Shown: positions 48,201-57,747, counted from the stretch's first letter. The stretch is DNA of 64,000 nt from UMGS1601 sp964617585 (GCA_964617585.1 CAZTXS010000007.1:23999-87998), one strand, 5' to 3'. Numbers and translations are program-made. The notes: a model not told the origin generated them from the letters alone.

Positions 48201-50052
48201 ATATGCTGAACTTCTTTTCAGCATAAGATCTATAGAAGCCTATGCCCTTTACAATTAAAACTGCTTTTCCTCTTTTTTTGTTCTTTTTATATTTCAAAAC
48301 GTAATCTGTATATTCCTTAAGCTTTTTACTTCCCAGCTTAACAACAACAGATTTCTGTTTAACAGCCTTTCCCTTTTTGTATTTAAGGTTTTTAACGTTT
48401 TTTATCTTACAGGCTGCAATACTCTTTTTATGTTTGATTCCTACAACGCTGCTTTCACCGGAATAATACTTTTTACCGTCTGATGTTTTATATGCCCTGA
48501 TTTTAAAGTAATACTGCTTGCCGGGCGAAAGCTTTTTTGTAATTGATGTAATATCCGCACCTTTAACATTTTTAAGAACTTTAAAATGATTCTTGTCATT
48601 TACGGAATACATAATCTGATAACCGTCGGCGTTGCTTATTTTTTTCCATTGTAACATAATTTTGCCGTTAGTCAATGATTTTTTTGAAATAATTTTTGTT
48701 TTCTGCGGATTTATTATAAAATATATTTTTTTAGAGCCATTATAATTACCCATTCCTTTAACCGTAACTATACCCTCTCCGACATAAAAGCTTTTAGTAT
48801 AAGATATTTTATAATCCTTATTCAGAACGAGGGTCTTTGAACCGTCTTTTACTGCAACCTTAGGATACAGCTTTGATCCTGTGTACACCATATCGTCGGC
48901 ATGAAAATAGGTTGCATTGGATATTGACCTTTTTGTAATCTTAAAGGTTTTTGTTTTAACTCCGTAATAATGTTCTTTTCCCGTACAAGTTATAGTTGCA
49001 GTTCCGACATTTACGTTTGAAGTATACTTACAGGTATAATCCACACCGTTTACAAGCTCGATACCGCCTATAGTGATTTTTACAGCGGGTGTGCAAGGAC
49101 TTCCCGTATATGCGCATTTTTCATATGAAACCGTTATAATGCCGGCCGGAAGATATATTTCCGATTTCGGCGTTTTATTCATCGAATAGCTTTCACCGTT
49201 CGAAGTAGAAATAATAGTTCCTAAGAGATCCGTTCTGTAAATATCAGCTCCCGACTTCTCAAGCCTGGTCAGCACTGCCTCTGCCGGAAGCCCGGAAGAA
49301 TTCTCCGAAGCATCAGCCGTTATCACCGCCGACTTCGGCTTAACTGTATTCAAAAATTTCTGAGTTGTACTTGTATTAGAGCCGTGATGTCCTACCTTAT
49401 AAACATCGCAGCTTAAATCCTCTTCGCTTTTGAGCAGGTCGTTTTCTTCCTCTTCCTCTGCGTCGCCCATAAACAGATATGACGTTTTACCATACTCCAG
49501 CCTTAACACTATCGAGTCGTTATTAAAGTTCTCATCATCAAGCTTCAGCGGACCTATACATTTTACCTTCAGCTTTTTTCCGTTTACCGTTTCATCTATA
49601 AGAATATCACCCGCATTTGTTATAACAGGCTCAATCCTCATAGAATCTAAAAGCTCGGTAAACTCAATAAACCTTGGAACAGCTTGAAAAGCGCTTGTCA
49701 TATAGATGTTTTCTATTTCAAAATTACCGCCGCCCACAACAGAAATAAGTCCTCCTACATGATCGCCGTGCGGGTGCGTGTTGATAAGATAATCTATTTT
49801 TGTGATTCCCTGCTCCTCTAAATAATTTATTACGGTTTCACCCATATCATAAGTTCCTCCGTCAATAAGCATAACCTCATCGTTGGGAAGCTCTAATAAT
49901 ATTGAATCCGCCTGACCAACGTCTATATAGTGAACCTTTAAAGTTCCGTCAGCCGCATAAGCTTTATTTGATGAAAAGACTAATATAAAGGCTGAAAACA
50001 AAAAAGCCAAAAACACATATACTTGTAATTTTCTGTTTCTTAGGAAATTCAT
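48196..50052 (-). CDS. secreted metallo-beta-lactamase-fold protein with beta-sandwich repeats
   Basis: 618 residues: a signal peptide (VYVFLAFLFSAFILVFSSNK), then a ComEC/Rec2-like metallo-beta-lactamase domain (about 35-290) with HYIDVGQADSILLE, the metal motif NTHPHGDHVGG, FMGDAEEEEE and KVGHHGSNTSTT. Three related beta-sandwich units follow: two (about 305-460) ending in YYGVKTKTF and NYNGSKKIYF, and one at the C-terminus. A fibronectin type III domain (about 465-555) lies in between. The enzyme domain resembles the extracellular nuclease-like domain of competence protein ComEC but stands alone. Possibly a secreted nuclease or phosphodiesterase attached to the wall. Substrate unknown. Confidence 0.87.
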   Translation of the reverse strand: MNFLRNRKLQVYVFLAFLFSAFILVFSSNKAYAADGTLKVHYIDVGQADSILLELPNDEVMLIDGGTYDMGETVINYLEEQGITKIDYLINTHPHGDHVGGLISVVGGGNFEIENIYMTSAFQAVPRFIEFTELLDSMRIEPVITNAGDILIDETVNGKKLKVKCIGPLKLDDENFNNDSIVLRLEYGKTSYLFMGDAEEEEENDLLKSEEDLSCDVYKVGHHGSNTSTTQKFLNTVKPKSAVITADASENSSGLPAEAVLTRLEKSGADIYRTDLLGTIISTSNGESYSMNKTPKSEIYLPAGIITVSYEKCAYTGSPCTPAVKITIGGIELVNGVDYTCKYTSNVNVGTATITCTGKEHYYGVKTKTFKITKRSISNATYFHADDMVYTGSKLYPKVAVKDGSKTLVLNKDYKISYTKSFYVGEGIVTVKGMGNYNGSKKIYFIINPQKTKIISKKSLTNGKIMLQWKKISNADGYQIMYSVNDKNHFKVLKNVKGADITSITKKLSPGKQYYFKIRAYKTSDGKKYYSGESSVVGIKHKKSIAACKIKNVKNLKYKKGKAVKQKSVVVKLGSKKLKEYTDYVLKYKKNKKRGKAVLIVKGIGFYRSYAEKKFSIL

Positions 50053-50072
50053 AATGCTAAACCCCCGGTATT

Positions 50073-51398
50073 TTAAATCTGCTCTCCCAATAAATCATAA
50101 TCAAGAATATCGTTTATCTTAACCTTAACATATTCTCCGAGCGAAGGTCTTTTACTGCTTGTAAAAAAGACCTTTCCGTCAATGTCGGGAGCGTCCATAC
50201 AGCTTCTTCCGAAAAAACATTCCGCATATCTGTCAAATCCCTCTACAATGACTTCAAGCTCGCTTCCTAAAAGGCCTTGATTAAATTCATCGGAAATCCT
50301 CATCTGCATTTCATAAATAATATCGCATCTGCGCTTTTTAATATCCTCGTCAATCTGGTCGGGAAGCTTCTCCGCCGCCGTTCCCTCTTCCTTTGAATAA
50401 GCAAAGCAACCGAGTCTTTCAAAGCGAATATCTTTAACGAAGCTGCAAAGCTCTTCAAACTGCTCCTCTGTTTCCCCGGGAAAACCTGTTATTAAAGTGG
50501 TTCTTATAATAACCCCGGGAATTTTCCGTCTTATTTTGTTAATAAGCTCTGTAAGACTGCTTTTATCGCCCTTTCTGTTCATTCTTTTTAACACGTCGCC
50601 GTTGCAATGCTGAATAGGTATATCAAAATACTTAACCAGCCTGTCCTCAGAAGCTATTGTATCAATAATTTCATCGGTAATACGCTCCGGATACATATAA
50701 AGAGTTCTTATCCATTTAAGGCCGTCCACCGAACACAATCTGCGAAGAAGCTCATGAAGCTTAGGCTCTCCGTATATATCCTCGCCGTATCGGGTAGTAT
50801 CCTGCGCCACAACCACAAGCTCGGTAAAGCCCTGCTTCGCAATTTCCTCGGCTTCGCTTACTATGTCTTCAATTTTCCTGCTCCTGAATCTTCCTCTTAT
50901 AGAAGGAATGGCACAGTATGTACAGCAGTTATCACAGCCCTCGGCAATCTTTATAAATGCGAAGCTTCCGGGCAGAGTTGAAATAATTCTCTTATCGTCA
51001 AAACACAAATCTTCTTTTTTACCGTAAGAAGCAATCTGAGTTCCGCTTACTGTTTTACGAATTATGTCGCAGATATTTTCGTTTGAGCCTAATCCCACAA
51101 CAGCGTCGAGTTCAGGAATTTCCTTTAAAACCTCGTCCTTGTATCTTTCGGACAGACAGCCTGTAACTATAACCGATTTGATTCTGCCTTCCTGCTTCAG
51201 AGTGCAGAACTCTAAAATAGTATCTATAGCCTCCTGCTTGGCAGACTCGATAAAACCGCAGGTGTTTATGATGACTACATCTGACAATGCGGCGTCCGAA
51301 ACCAGCTCAAAACCGTCCTTATTCAATAAATACAACATTCTCTCGGCGTCAACCTGATTCTTCGGACATCCGAGCGATACCATTCCAACTCTAGTCAT
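50073..51398 (-). CDS. rimO: ribosomal protein S12 methylthiotransferase
   Basis: Radical-SAM enzyme that methylthiolates an Asp of ribosomal protein S12. 441 residues. The N-terminal MTTase domain has VSLGCPKNQVDAERML and NTCGFIESAKQEA, with three Cys for the auxiliary cluster (third in VTGCLSERY). The radical-SAM motif EGCDNCCTYCAIP is near residue 150, and a TRAM domain closes the protein. RimO rather than MiaB is indicated by GCPKNQVD and GRFRSR. It lies between recX and the secreted hydrolase on one strand. Confidence 0.97.
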   Translation of the reverse strand: MTRVGMVSLGCPKNQVDAERMLYLLNKDGFELVSDAALSDVVIINTCGFIESAKQEAIDTILEFCTLKQEGRIKSVIVTGCLSERYKDEVLKEIPELDAVVGLGSNENICDIIRKTVSGTQIASYGKKEDLCFDDKRIISTLPGSFAFIKIAEGCDNCCTYCAIPSIRGRFRSRKIEDIVSEAEEIAKQGFTELVVVAQDTTRYGEDIYGEPKLHELLRRLCSVDGLKWIRTLYMYPERITDEIIDTIASEDRLVKYFDIPIQHCNGDVLKRMNRKGDKSSLTELINKIRRKIPGVIIRTTLITGFPGETEEQFEELCSFVKDIRFERLGCFAYSKEEGTAAEKLPDQIDEDIKKRRCDIIYEMQMRISDEFNQGLLGSELEVIVEGFDRYAECFFGRSCMDAPDIDGKVFFTSSKRPSLGEYVKVKINDILDYDLLGEQI

Positions 51399-51435
51399 TT
51401 AAAATCCGCTCCGAAAACAGAAGCGTTCCTCCTTT

Positions 51436-52044
51436 TTATGATTCGCTTAAAATTTCTTCAAGAACAGCGTTAATATCTTCATATGAATAGCCGTATCTCG
51501 CCAAAGCGTTTTTAACCTTCTTAATTCCGTTATCATCGTCAAGACAGCGGTAATACTTTTTGTTTATAAGCTCAAACAAACGATTGAATACCCCGTCCTC
51601 ATATTCGCTTAACGACTCTTCAATAATATCTTCCGGAATCCCCTTTCGCCTCATTTCAGAGGACGCTCTGTAATAGCCGAACTTCTTAACCTCGGTATAA
51701 TGTCTTGCCAAACGCTCGGCGTATCGCCTGTCGTCTATAGTTCCCAGCTCAACCATTCGCTCCATGACCTTGTAGCATATATCCTCATTATAATTTTTCT
51801 CAAGCTTTTCAAAAAGCTCGATATATGAATAATCCCTGTAGTCAAGAAGATATAACGCCCGTTCTTTGGCTTTGCGGTAATCGTTTGCGAAAATAATTTC
51901 CTCCACTGCGCTCTGCGGTATATTCATATCCTCTTTAAGGTGATACTCACAAATTATATCGAAATGCCAGAAATATATTTCACCGTTGTCAAACTCAATT
52001 CGGAAGGTTTTCCCCTTATATTTTTCAAGAGCCGTGATTTTCAT
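51436..52044 (-). CDS. recX: regulatory protein RecX
   Basis: Modulator that binds RecA filaments and limits their activity. 202 residues, all-helical, with three RecX-type repeats: KERALYLLDYRDYSYIELFE, RRYAERLARHYTEVKKFGYY and the C-terminal KNALARYGYSYEDINAVLEE. The N-terminal 60 residues (ITALEKYKGKTFRIEFDNGE) form the strand-rich part found in Firmicutes. It lies 41 nt downstream of recA on the same strand, the classic recA-recX operon. Confidence 0.95.
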   Translation of the reverse strand: MKITALEKYKGKTFRIEFDNGEIYFWHFDIICEYHLKEDMNIPQSAVEEIIFANDYRKAKERALYLLDYRDYSYIELFEKLEKNYNEDICYKVMERMVELGTIDDRRYAERLARHYTEVKKFGYYRASSEMRRKGIPEDIIEESLSEYEDGVFNRLFELINKKYYRCLDDDNGIKKVKNALARYGYSYEDINAVLEEILSES

Positions 52045-52085
52045 AAATATTATACCTCTTTACAGTCAAAACATAAGCATAACGG

Positions 52086-53273
52086 CTAGTTTACATCAAC
52101 GGGAGAAAATTCCTCGAAATCATCGTCAGGATCAACCACTACGCTGTTGTCAGCTTTTGCATTTTCAACAATATCCGCAGCCTTCTGAGCTGCTTCCTTG
52201 ACCTTTGCTGATTTCTTATTCTTTTTTGAAACCATAACAAGGTCGCTTTCGTTCTCTTTGATTTTGGCTTCTATCTCGTCCATCATATCTTTGTTTTCAA
52301 GCAGAAAATCTTTAGAGTTATCTCTTCCCTGACCGAGCTTAACATCGTTATAGCTGAACCATGCTCCGCCTTTTTTGACTATTCCAAGCTCAACCGCCAG
52401 ATCCAAAATCTCTCCTACTCTCGAAATTCCATGACCGTACATTATATCGAATTCGCACTCTTTGAACGGAGGAGCAACCTTATTCTTAACCACCTTACAC
52501 TTAGTTCTGTTACCGATTACCTCTGCGCCGTTTTTGATTTGCTCTGCACGGCGAACCTCTATTCTTACAGATGAGTAGAACTTAAGCGCTCTTCCTCCCG
52601 GAGTTGTTTCCGGATTTCCGTAAATTACTCCTATCTTCTCACGCACTTGATTTATAAATATTGCAACGCAGTTGGATTTAGCAATAACCGAAGTAAGCTT
52701 TCTCATAGCCTGCGACATAAGACGCGCAAGCTGTCCCACGTGAGTATCGCCCATTTCTCCGTCAATTTCAGCCTTTGTAACCATAGCTGCAACCGAATCC
52801 AGAACTATACAGTCGATAGCTCCCGAACGAACCAAAGCCTCGGCAATTTCCAAAGCCTGCTCGCCGCTGTCAGGCTGAGAAACAAGCATATTATCTATAT
52901 CAACACCAAGCTTTTCGGCATACACAGGGTCAAGAGCGTGTTCAACGTCGATAAAAGCGACGTCGCCTCCCAGCTTCTGGGCTTCAGCTACTATATGAAG
53001 CGCAACAGTCGTCTTTCCCGAGCTTTCAGGACCGTATATCTCTACTATTCTTCCCCTCGGCACTCCGCCTATCCCCAAAGCCATGTCAAGCGTCATAGAG
53101 CCTGTAGGTATTGCGTCAACGTTCAATGTCGAATGCTGACCCAGCTTCATGACCGCTCCTGCTCCGTACTGCTTTTCTATCTGAGCAATAGCCGTTTCCA
53201 ACGCTTTCTTTTTCTCCTCGCTGTTTTTAGGAACTACTATAGATTTTTTAGTTTCATTCTTTTTGCCTGCCAT
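52086..53273 (-). CDS. recA: recombinase RecA
   Basis: DNA strand-exchange protein and SOS coprotease. 395 residues from ATG 53273 (GGGAGG, 7-nt spacing). The frame remains open upstream to 53528 but overlaps the DUF1294 gene and is not coding there. Walker A GPESSGKTTVALH, Walker B CIVLDSVAAMV, loop L1 MGDTHVGQLARLM and loop L2 FINQVREKIGVIYGNPETTPGG are intact. The C-terminal tail is unusually long and ends in an acidic stretch (VDPDDDFEEFSPVDVN). A 14-bp palindrome lies upstream (53324-53337). No canonical GAAC-N4-GTTC box was seen. Confidence 0.98.
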   Translation of the reverse strand: MAGKKNETKKSIVVPKNSEEKKKALETAIAQIEKQYGAGAVMKLGQHSTLNVDAIPTGSMTLDMALGIGGVPRGRIVEIYGPESSGKTTVALHIVAEAQKLGGDVAFIDVEHALDPVYAEKLGVDIDNMLVSQPDSGEQALEIAEALVRSGAIDCIVLDSVAAMVTKAEIDGEMGDTHVGQLARLMSQAMRKLTSVIAKSNCVAIFINQVREKIGVIYGNPETTPGGRALKFYSSVRIEVRRAEQIKNGAEVIGNRTKCKVVKNKVAPPFKECEFDIMYGHGISRVGEILDLAVELGIVKKGGAWFSYNDVKLGQGRDNSKDFLLENKDMMDEIEAKIKENESDLVMVSKKNKKSAKVKEAAQKAADIVENAKADNSVVVDPDDDFEEFSPVDVN

Positions 53274-53323
53274 AAAAATGCCTCCCAAATTATATTTACA
53301 TAATAAATTTATCAGTTTAACTA

Positions 53324-53337
53324 TCCATATGTATGGA
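53324..53337. promoter_or_regulatory. palindrome upstream of recA
   Basis: TCCATATGTATGGA consists of 6-bp arms around 2 nt, about 50 nt before the recA ATG and just after the DUF1294 stop. A possible operator; it does not match the usual Gram-positive LexA box. Confidence 0.3.
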
Positions 53338-53338
53338 C

Positions 53339-53659
53339 TTAAGCTATTGAATAAGGCGCTGTAGCGGTATAAGCAATAACCGCTGTGTATAACGCCACCG
53401 AAAGAGGAACAACAACCAAAAACATAGGTTTTCTTATCTTGTGACGGAATAAAATCATACCGGCAAGCGAACCGAAAGCTCCGCCTATAACCGTCAGCGA
53501 TAAGAGAAAGGCCTCCGAAATACGCCATTTTTTACGTATAGCTTTGTATTTATCAACCCCAAAGCACAAGAAAGCAAATAGATTAATGCAGATTAAATAG
53601 AGAGTCAGCTTTAACGCCTGCGATGCCAAAAATCCTCTTATAAGTTCAAATTCATTCAT
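53339..53659 (-). CDS. DUF1294 family small membrane protein
   Basis: 106-residue integral membrane protein of unknown function. Helices are at about 15-33 (ALKLTLYLICINLFAFLCF), 52-70 (AFLLSLTVIGGAFGSLAGM) and 80-100. The VDKYKAIRKKWRISEAFLL and GSLAGMILFRHKIRK segments define DUF1294. Its start overlaps the prmC stop by 8 nt, so it is in the DUF1385-prmC transcript. recA follows. Confidence 0.9.
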   Translation of the reverse strand: MNEFELIRGFLASQALKLTLYLICINLFAFLCFGVDKYKAIRKKWRISEAFLLSLTVIGGAFGSLAGMILFRHKIRKPMFLVVVPLSVALYTAVIAYTATAPYSIA

Positions 53660-54500
53660 CAGTTTTTTCTCCTATAACTACTCTGTTTACCCCGCACAAA
53701 TCCTTTCTCGCCCTTACGTTTTTATAACCGTTTGAAATCAAAATGCCTGATACCTCGGTTTCCTGATTAATTCCTATTTCAAAAATCAGCCGTCCGCCCG
53801 GTTTAAGCTTTTGCTTATAAAGCCTTGATAAATCTCTGTAAAAGTCAAGACCGTCGTCACCGCCTGAAAGAGCTTCTTCAGGCTCAAATCCGACCTCCGT
53901 CTGAAGGCTTTTCATATCGCTTTCACTTAAATACGGGGGATTTGAAACTATCAAATCGGCTTGGGGAAGCTTATCCATAACGCTTTTATCTAACGCATTT
54001 CCCAGAACAATTTCAGCGCATGATGAATTAAGCTTCACATTTTCCCTTAAATATTTTAAGGCTTCCTCTGATTTTTCAACCAGCAAAACCCTGCTGCAGT
54101 CTGTGTTTTTTTCAATTGCAATGCCTATGCATCCGCTTCCCGAACAAAGATCGATTAGGACTATATCCTTTTCATTTTTATAAAGCCGGACAGCATTATC
54201 CACCAAAGTTTCGGTGTCCTGTCTTGGTATAAGCACGCCTTTTCCGACCTTAAACGTAAGAGAATAAAACTCCCACTCGCCTAAAATATACTGAAGCGGC
54301 TCGCCCGACAGCCTGCGATCGGTCAATGATCTGAAGTATTTATATTCATCCTCTTGAATATACAAGTCGGGATCGAAATATACAGGCTCTTTTCCGAAAG
54401 CTTTTTTAAAAAGCTCCTTTGCCTCAAAAGCCGAATTTTCAATTCCGTTCTCAAATAAATCGTTTTTTGAACGCTGCAAAGCGTATTTTAGCCTTACCAT
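53652..54500 (-). CDS. prmC: peptide chain release factor N5-glutamine methyltransferase
   Basis: Methylates the Gln of the GGQ motif in release factors RF1/RF2. 282 residues: an N-terminal helical domain (about 1-75), then a Rossmann SAM domain with VLIPRQDTETLV, VLIDLCSGSGCIGIAIEK and the catalytic NPPYLSESD motif near residue 185. It overlaps the DUF1385 gene by 7 nt. The usual neighbour prfA is not in the window; the DUF1385-prmC linkage is common in Clostridia. Confidence 0.95.
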   Translation of the reverse strand: MVRLKYALQRSKNDLFENGIENSAFEAKELFKKAFGKEPVYFDPDLYIQEDEYKYFRSLTDRRLSGEPLQYILGEWEFYSLTFKVGKGVLIPRQDTETLVDNAVRLYKNEKDIVLIDLCSGSGCIGIAIEKNTDCSRVLLVEKSEEALKYLRENVKLNSSCAEIVLGNALDKSVMDKLPQADLIVSNPPYLSESDMKSLQTEVGFEPEEALSGGDDGLDFYRDLSRLYKQKLKPGGRLIFEIGINQETEVSGILISNGYKNVRARKDLCGVNRVVIGEKTDE

Positions 54501-55516
54501 CTGTCATCCTGAGAGTCCTCAGGAATGCAAGGTTTAAGAGCGGATATTGCAACCTCGATAACATCAAGATCCGGCTCTCTTGTCGTCAGTCGCTGCAGCC
54601 AAAGACCGGGCGCCGAAATAATCCTTGTAAATTTGTTGTTATACTTTCCCGCAAGCCTTATAATCTCATAGCCGATTCCGACAATTACGGGAAGCAGCGG
54701 AAGCTTTATGAGCAGTCTTAAAAATATGTTGTTCCACGGAAGCCTGAACACCGAAAAAACTATTATACTGATAAACAAAACGATAAATATAAAGCTTGTT
54801 CCGCATCTGGGGTGAAATCTTGTGTATTTTTTAACGCTTTCGGGAGTAAGCTCGTCCCCCGCTTCATAGCAAGCTATGGTCTTATGCTCCGCTCCGTGAT
54901 ACTGATAAGTCCTTCTAATATCCTTCATAAGCCCTGTAAGAGCCATATAAGCGACAAAAACCATAATCTTAATTACGCCCTCGATAAGCGTCTTAACAAT
55001 AGAATTCATGGGAATAAGCTTTCCTATTCCTTTAACAATAAAAGACGGAACCCACATAAACAAAAACAACGCAATAACCACTCCGACAACGCTTGCAATC
55101 GTAGTGATTATAGGAACAAGCTTATCGCCTATTTTTCCTTCAAGCCATATTTCAAACTTTGATTCCGGCTCCTCGTCCTCAAAATCCATCGCCCTGTCGG
55201 CGGATTTTGAAAGGCACTTATAACCCTCTGCAAGAGAGCTTACCATATTGAAAACCCCTCTGATAAACGGAGCTTTCTTATACCATGGAGCGTTCTTTCC
55301 GTTTTTAGCGTCCCATTCCTCAACCTCTATTTCACCGGTGGGAAGCCGAAGCGCCATTGCAGATTTATCAACGCCCCTCATCATAATTCCCTCAATAAGC
55401 GCCTGACCGCCTATTTTAGATTTAAATTTCTCTGATTTCACCTTTTCGGAAACCGAATTTTCACTATTCCGTATCGGATTGTTTTCGGTGATTTCATCTT
55501 CAATCTGATTTGTCAT
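54494..55516 (-). CDS. DUF1385 family membrane protein
   Basis: 340-residue protein of the DUF1385 family; function unknown. The N-terminal soluble part has KIGGQALIEGIMMRG and SAMALRLPTGEIEVEEW, the most conserved family segment. Helices follow (VPIITTIASVVGVVIALFLF; MVFVAYMALTGLM; SFIFIVLFISIIVFSVF). YQYHGAEHKTIACYEAG near residue 215 has a His-Glu-His arrangement that could bind metal. It overlaps the kinase gene by 17 nt and prmC by 7 nt, indicating one tightly coupled transcript. Confidence 0.9.
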   Translation of the reverse strand: MTNQIEDEITENNPIRNSENSVSEKVKSEKFKSKIGGQALIEGIMMRGVDKSAMALRLPTGEIEVEEWDAKNGKNAPWYKKAPFIRGVFNMVSSLAEGYKCLSKSADRAMDFEDEEPESKFEIWLEGKIGDKLVPIITTIASVVGVVIALFLFMWVPSFIVKGIGKLIPMNSIVKTLIEGVIKIMVFVAYMALTGLMKDIRRTYQYHGAEHKTIACYEAGDELTPESVKKYTRFHPRCGTSFIFIVLFISIIVFSVFRLPWNNIFLRLLIKLPLLPVIVGIGYEIIRLAGKYNNKFTRIISAPGLWLQRLTTREPDLDVIEVAISALKPCIPEDSQDDRW

Positions 55517-57005
55517 TGTTTAAGTCATTCCTTTCATCTTCTGATGAGAAAATATTTACGTTCACACTTGAATCATGCGCTTCCTTTGAGGAAGTTTGCG
55601 AAGCAACGGGAAGAACTATAACTACCGTCGTTCCGACGCCCTCCTCGCTGTTTATATCAAGAGTTCCTCCATGGAGGGAAATAATTTCGTTAGCAACGGC
55701 AAGACCGATACCCGAACCGCGTCTTGTATGATTTGCTTTAAAGAACTTTGTCTTGACTTTCGGAAGATCCTCCTTGCTTATTCCTATACCTGTATCTGAA
55801 ATAGAAATAACTACTCCCCGCTGATCCTCAAAAGCCTCAACCGAAACGGTATCGCCCGAGTCGGAATATTTTATAGCGTTATCGACAATGTTAATAAACA
55901 CCTGTCTTAATCTGTTTTTATCGCCGTATATAAACGGAAGCATTTCAGGCTCGTAATAATTAAGTGTTATATTCAAAGCCTTGGCTCTTTCTTTATAAAT
56001 CAGAACCGTTTCTCCCAGCTCCGCTAAAATATCTATAATATCCTTGCTGAGCTGAAGTCTGCCGTCCTGAATTCTTGAAAAGTCCAAAAGCTCCTCAACC
56101 ATCTGTGAAAGCCTTTCGGTTTCGCTGGTAATAACCCTCATGCCCTTGGTAAAGGTTTCCCTATCGTCAATGGTTTCCATCGTTTCAGACCAGCCCTTTA
56201 TCGCCGTAAGCGGCGTTCTAAGCTCATGCGAAACCTGCGAGATGAACTCGTTCTTTATCTTCTCTGAGTTTGAAAGCTCGTCCGCCATGTAGTTTACGCT
56301 TCTGCAAAGCTCGCCCAGCTCGTCTGTACCTTTGAACTTAATCCTGTTTGAAAAGTCGCCGGTAGCGAATTGCCTTGCAGTTTCCGTAATCTCTGAAATC
56401 GGAGTTACTATACTTCTTACAAAGGATATACCCGAAAAAAAGATAAGTATTAAAATCCCTATAATTACAATAGTAATCACAGCAAAGATAAAATAAATAT
56501 GCAAATTGACGTTGCCCAGCGACGTAACCATTCTCATCGCCGAATACTCGCTTCCGCTTTTACCTATCATTACAGTATAAGACATGACCTTTTCGCCCGT
56601 CAGATCATGCTCAAAGGTCTTAAAAAACGAATCGGCATTTGTGCTTTTCGCCTCCTCGTAGTCGGAAAGATTCCCCTCCGAACCGGGAGAAAACCCTGAA
56701 GAGCTTACAACGACCTTACCCGAGTTATTTATCGCCATAAGCTCAATTTTATCCTTGTCATCGAAGGTTTCAACAAGCGACCTGACTTCAGAATTATAAT
56801 TTATATCGTTATTTTCCGAATATCTAGTCACCGCAGAGGTGATTATATTCATCTTGCTTGTCATATACTGCTTTACCGAGGAGTAATAATAGTTTCTAAC
56901 GATAAGTAAAGACGCCGCCTCGACAAGCAGAAGTATAATAACCATAACTCCGAAGCTGTTAAAAAGCCATCTTCTGGTGATTCCTTTTTTGACCTTTACC
57001 TTCAA
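55500..57005 (-). CDS. sensor histidine kinase
   Basis: 501-residue membrane kinase of a two-component system. Transmembrane helix 1 (SFGVMVIILLLVEAASLLIV), an extracytoplasmic sensor of about 140 residues, helix 2 (IYFIFAVITIVIIGILILIFF), a HAMP linker (about 200-250), HisKA with the phosphorylated His in FISQVSHELRTPLTAIKGW near 268, and HATPase with FINIVDNAIKYSDSG, ISDTGIGI and GSGIGLAVANEI. The start is TTG 57005 after AAAGGAG. It follows the response-regulator gene by 35 nt. The overall layout is PhoR/WalK-like without a PAS domain. Its signal is unknown; the adjacent lipoprotein could be a sensor or target. Confidence 0.94.
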   Translation of the reverse strand: MKVKVKKGITRRWLFNSFGVMVIILLLVEAASLLIVRNYYYSSVKQYMTSKMNIITSAVTRYSENNDINYNSEVRSLVETFDDKDKIELMAINNSGKVVVSSSGFSPGSEGNLSDYEEAKSTNADSFFKTFEHDLTGEKVMSYTVMIGKSGSEYSAMRMVTSLGNVNLHIYFIFAVITIVIIGILILIFFSGISFVRSIVTPISEITETARQFATGDFSNRIKFKGTDELGELCRSVNYMADELSNSEKIKNEFISQVSHELRTPLTAIKGWSETMETIDDRETFTKGMRVITSETERLSQMVEELLDFSRIQDGRLQLSKDIIDILAELGETVLIYKERAKALNITLNYYEPEMLPFIYGDKNRLRQVFINIVDNAIKYSDSGDTVSVEAFEDQRGVVISISDTGIGISKEDLPKVKTKFFKANHTRRGSGIGLAVANEIISLHGGTLDINSEEGVGTTVVIVLPVASQTSSKEAHDSSVNVNIFSSEDERNDLNNDKSD

Positions 57006-57040
57006 CTATCTATCACTCCTTTCTTCTTTACGAAATCATA

Positions 57041-57739
57041 TCAGTTAGAAACCCATTTATAACCGAAGCCCCATATAGTTTGAATATATTTAGGGCTTGA
57101 CGGTTCTTCTTCAATTTTCATTCTTATTCTTCTTATATTAACGTCGACTATTTTATCATCGCCGTAATAGCTGTCGCCCCATATGTGGTTTAAAATGCTT
57201 GTTCTGTCAAGAGCGGTATTCTGATTATTGAAGAAATACTCCATTATCTGATATTCCACCTGAGTCAGGTCGACCGGCTCACCGTTTTTATAAACGGTTC
57301 TGCTTTTCGGGTTCAAGGTGAACGGTCCTGACTGAACCGACGGAGCGCTGTCCGTTTTCATGCTGCTTATATCAACTCTCCTGCATATAGCGTCCACCCT
57401 TGCGATAAGCTCTGAAATAGAAAACGGCTTTGTAATATAGTCGTCCGCACCCATCATCAGTGACGAAACCTTGTCCATCTCCTGACTTTTAGCCGAAAGC
57501 ATTATAATTCCCATCGTGCTTGACTTGGCTCTTAGCTTTTTGCATACCTCAAATCCGTCTATGCCGGGCATCATAATATCCAGCAAAGCCACGTCGAAGC
57601 GTCCTCCGTTCTCATCAAAAACCGACAATGCGTCCTCACCGCAGCTAACATCCAAAACATCATAGCCGACTCTTTTCAAATTCAACGCTATGACCTCGCG
57701 GATCGAGTCCTCATCCTCGCAAACCAAGATTCTTCTCAT
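57041..57739 (-). CDS. OmpR-family response regulator
   Basis: 232-residue DNA-binding regulator paired with the downstream kinase. The receiver domain (1-120) has the acidic pocket in LVCEDEDSI, the phosphoacceptor Asp in VALLDIMMPGIDGFE near residue 54, and Lys in YITKPFSI. A winged-helix effector (about 135-230) contains LTQVEYQIMEYFF, NHIWGDSYYGDDKIVDVNIR and IQTIWGFGYKW. ATG 57739 is set by the family N-terminus. Its ribosome binding site AAGGAGGG is about 30 nt away, separated by a hairpin (57748-57769). Confidence 0.96.
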   Translation of the reverse strand: MRRILVCEDEDSIREVIALNLKRVGYDVLDVSCGEDALSVFDENGGRFDVALLDIMMPGIDGFEVCKKLRAKSSTMGIIMLSAKSQEMDKVSSLMMGADDYITKPFSISELIARVDAICRRVDISSMKTDSAPSVQSGPFTLNPKSRTVYKNGEPVDLTQVEYQIMEYFFNNQNTALDRTSILNHIWGDSYYGDDKIVDVNIRRIRMKIEEEPSSPKYIQTIWGFGYKWVSN

Positions 57740-57747
57740 TTCACAAT

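Noticed and set aside
53274..53528. Upstream extension of recA
   Set aside because: Overlaps the DUF1294 gene on the same strand in another frame; a strong ribosome binding site marks ATG 53273 as the start.
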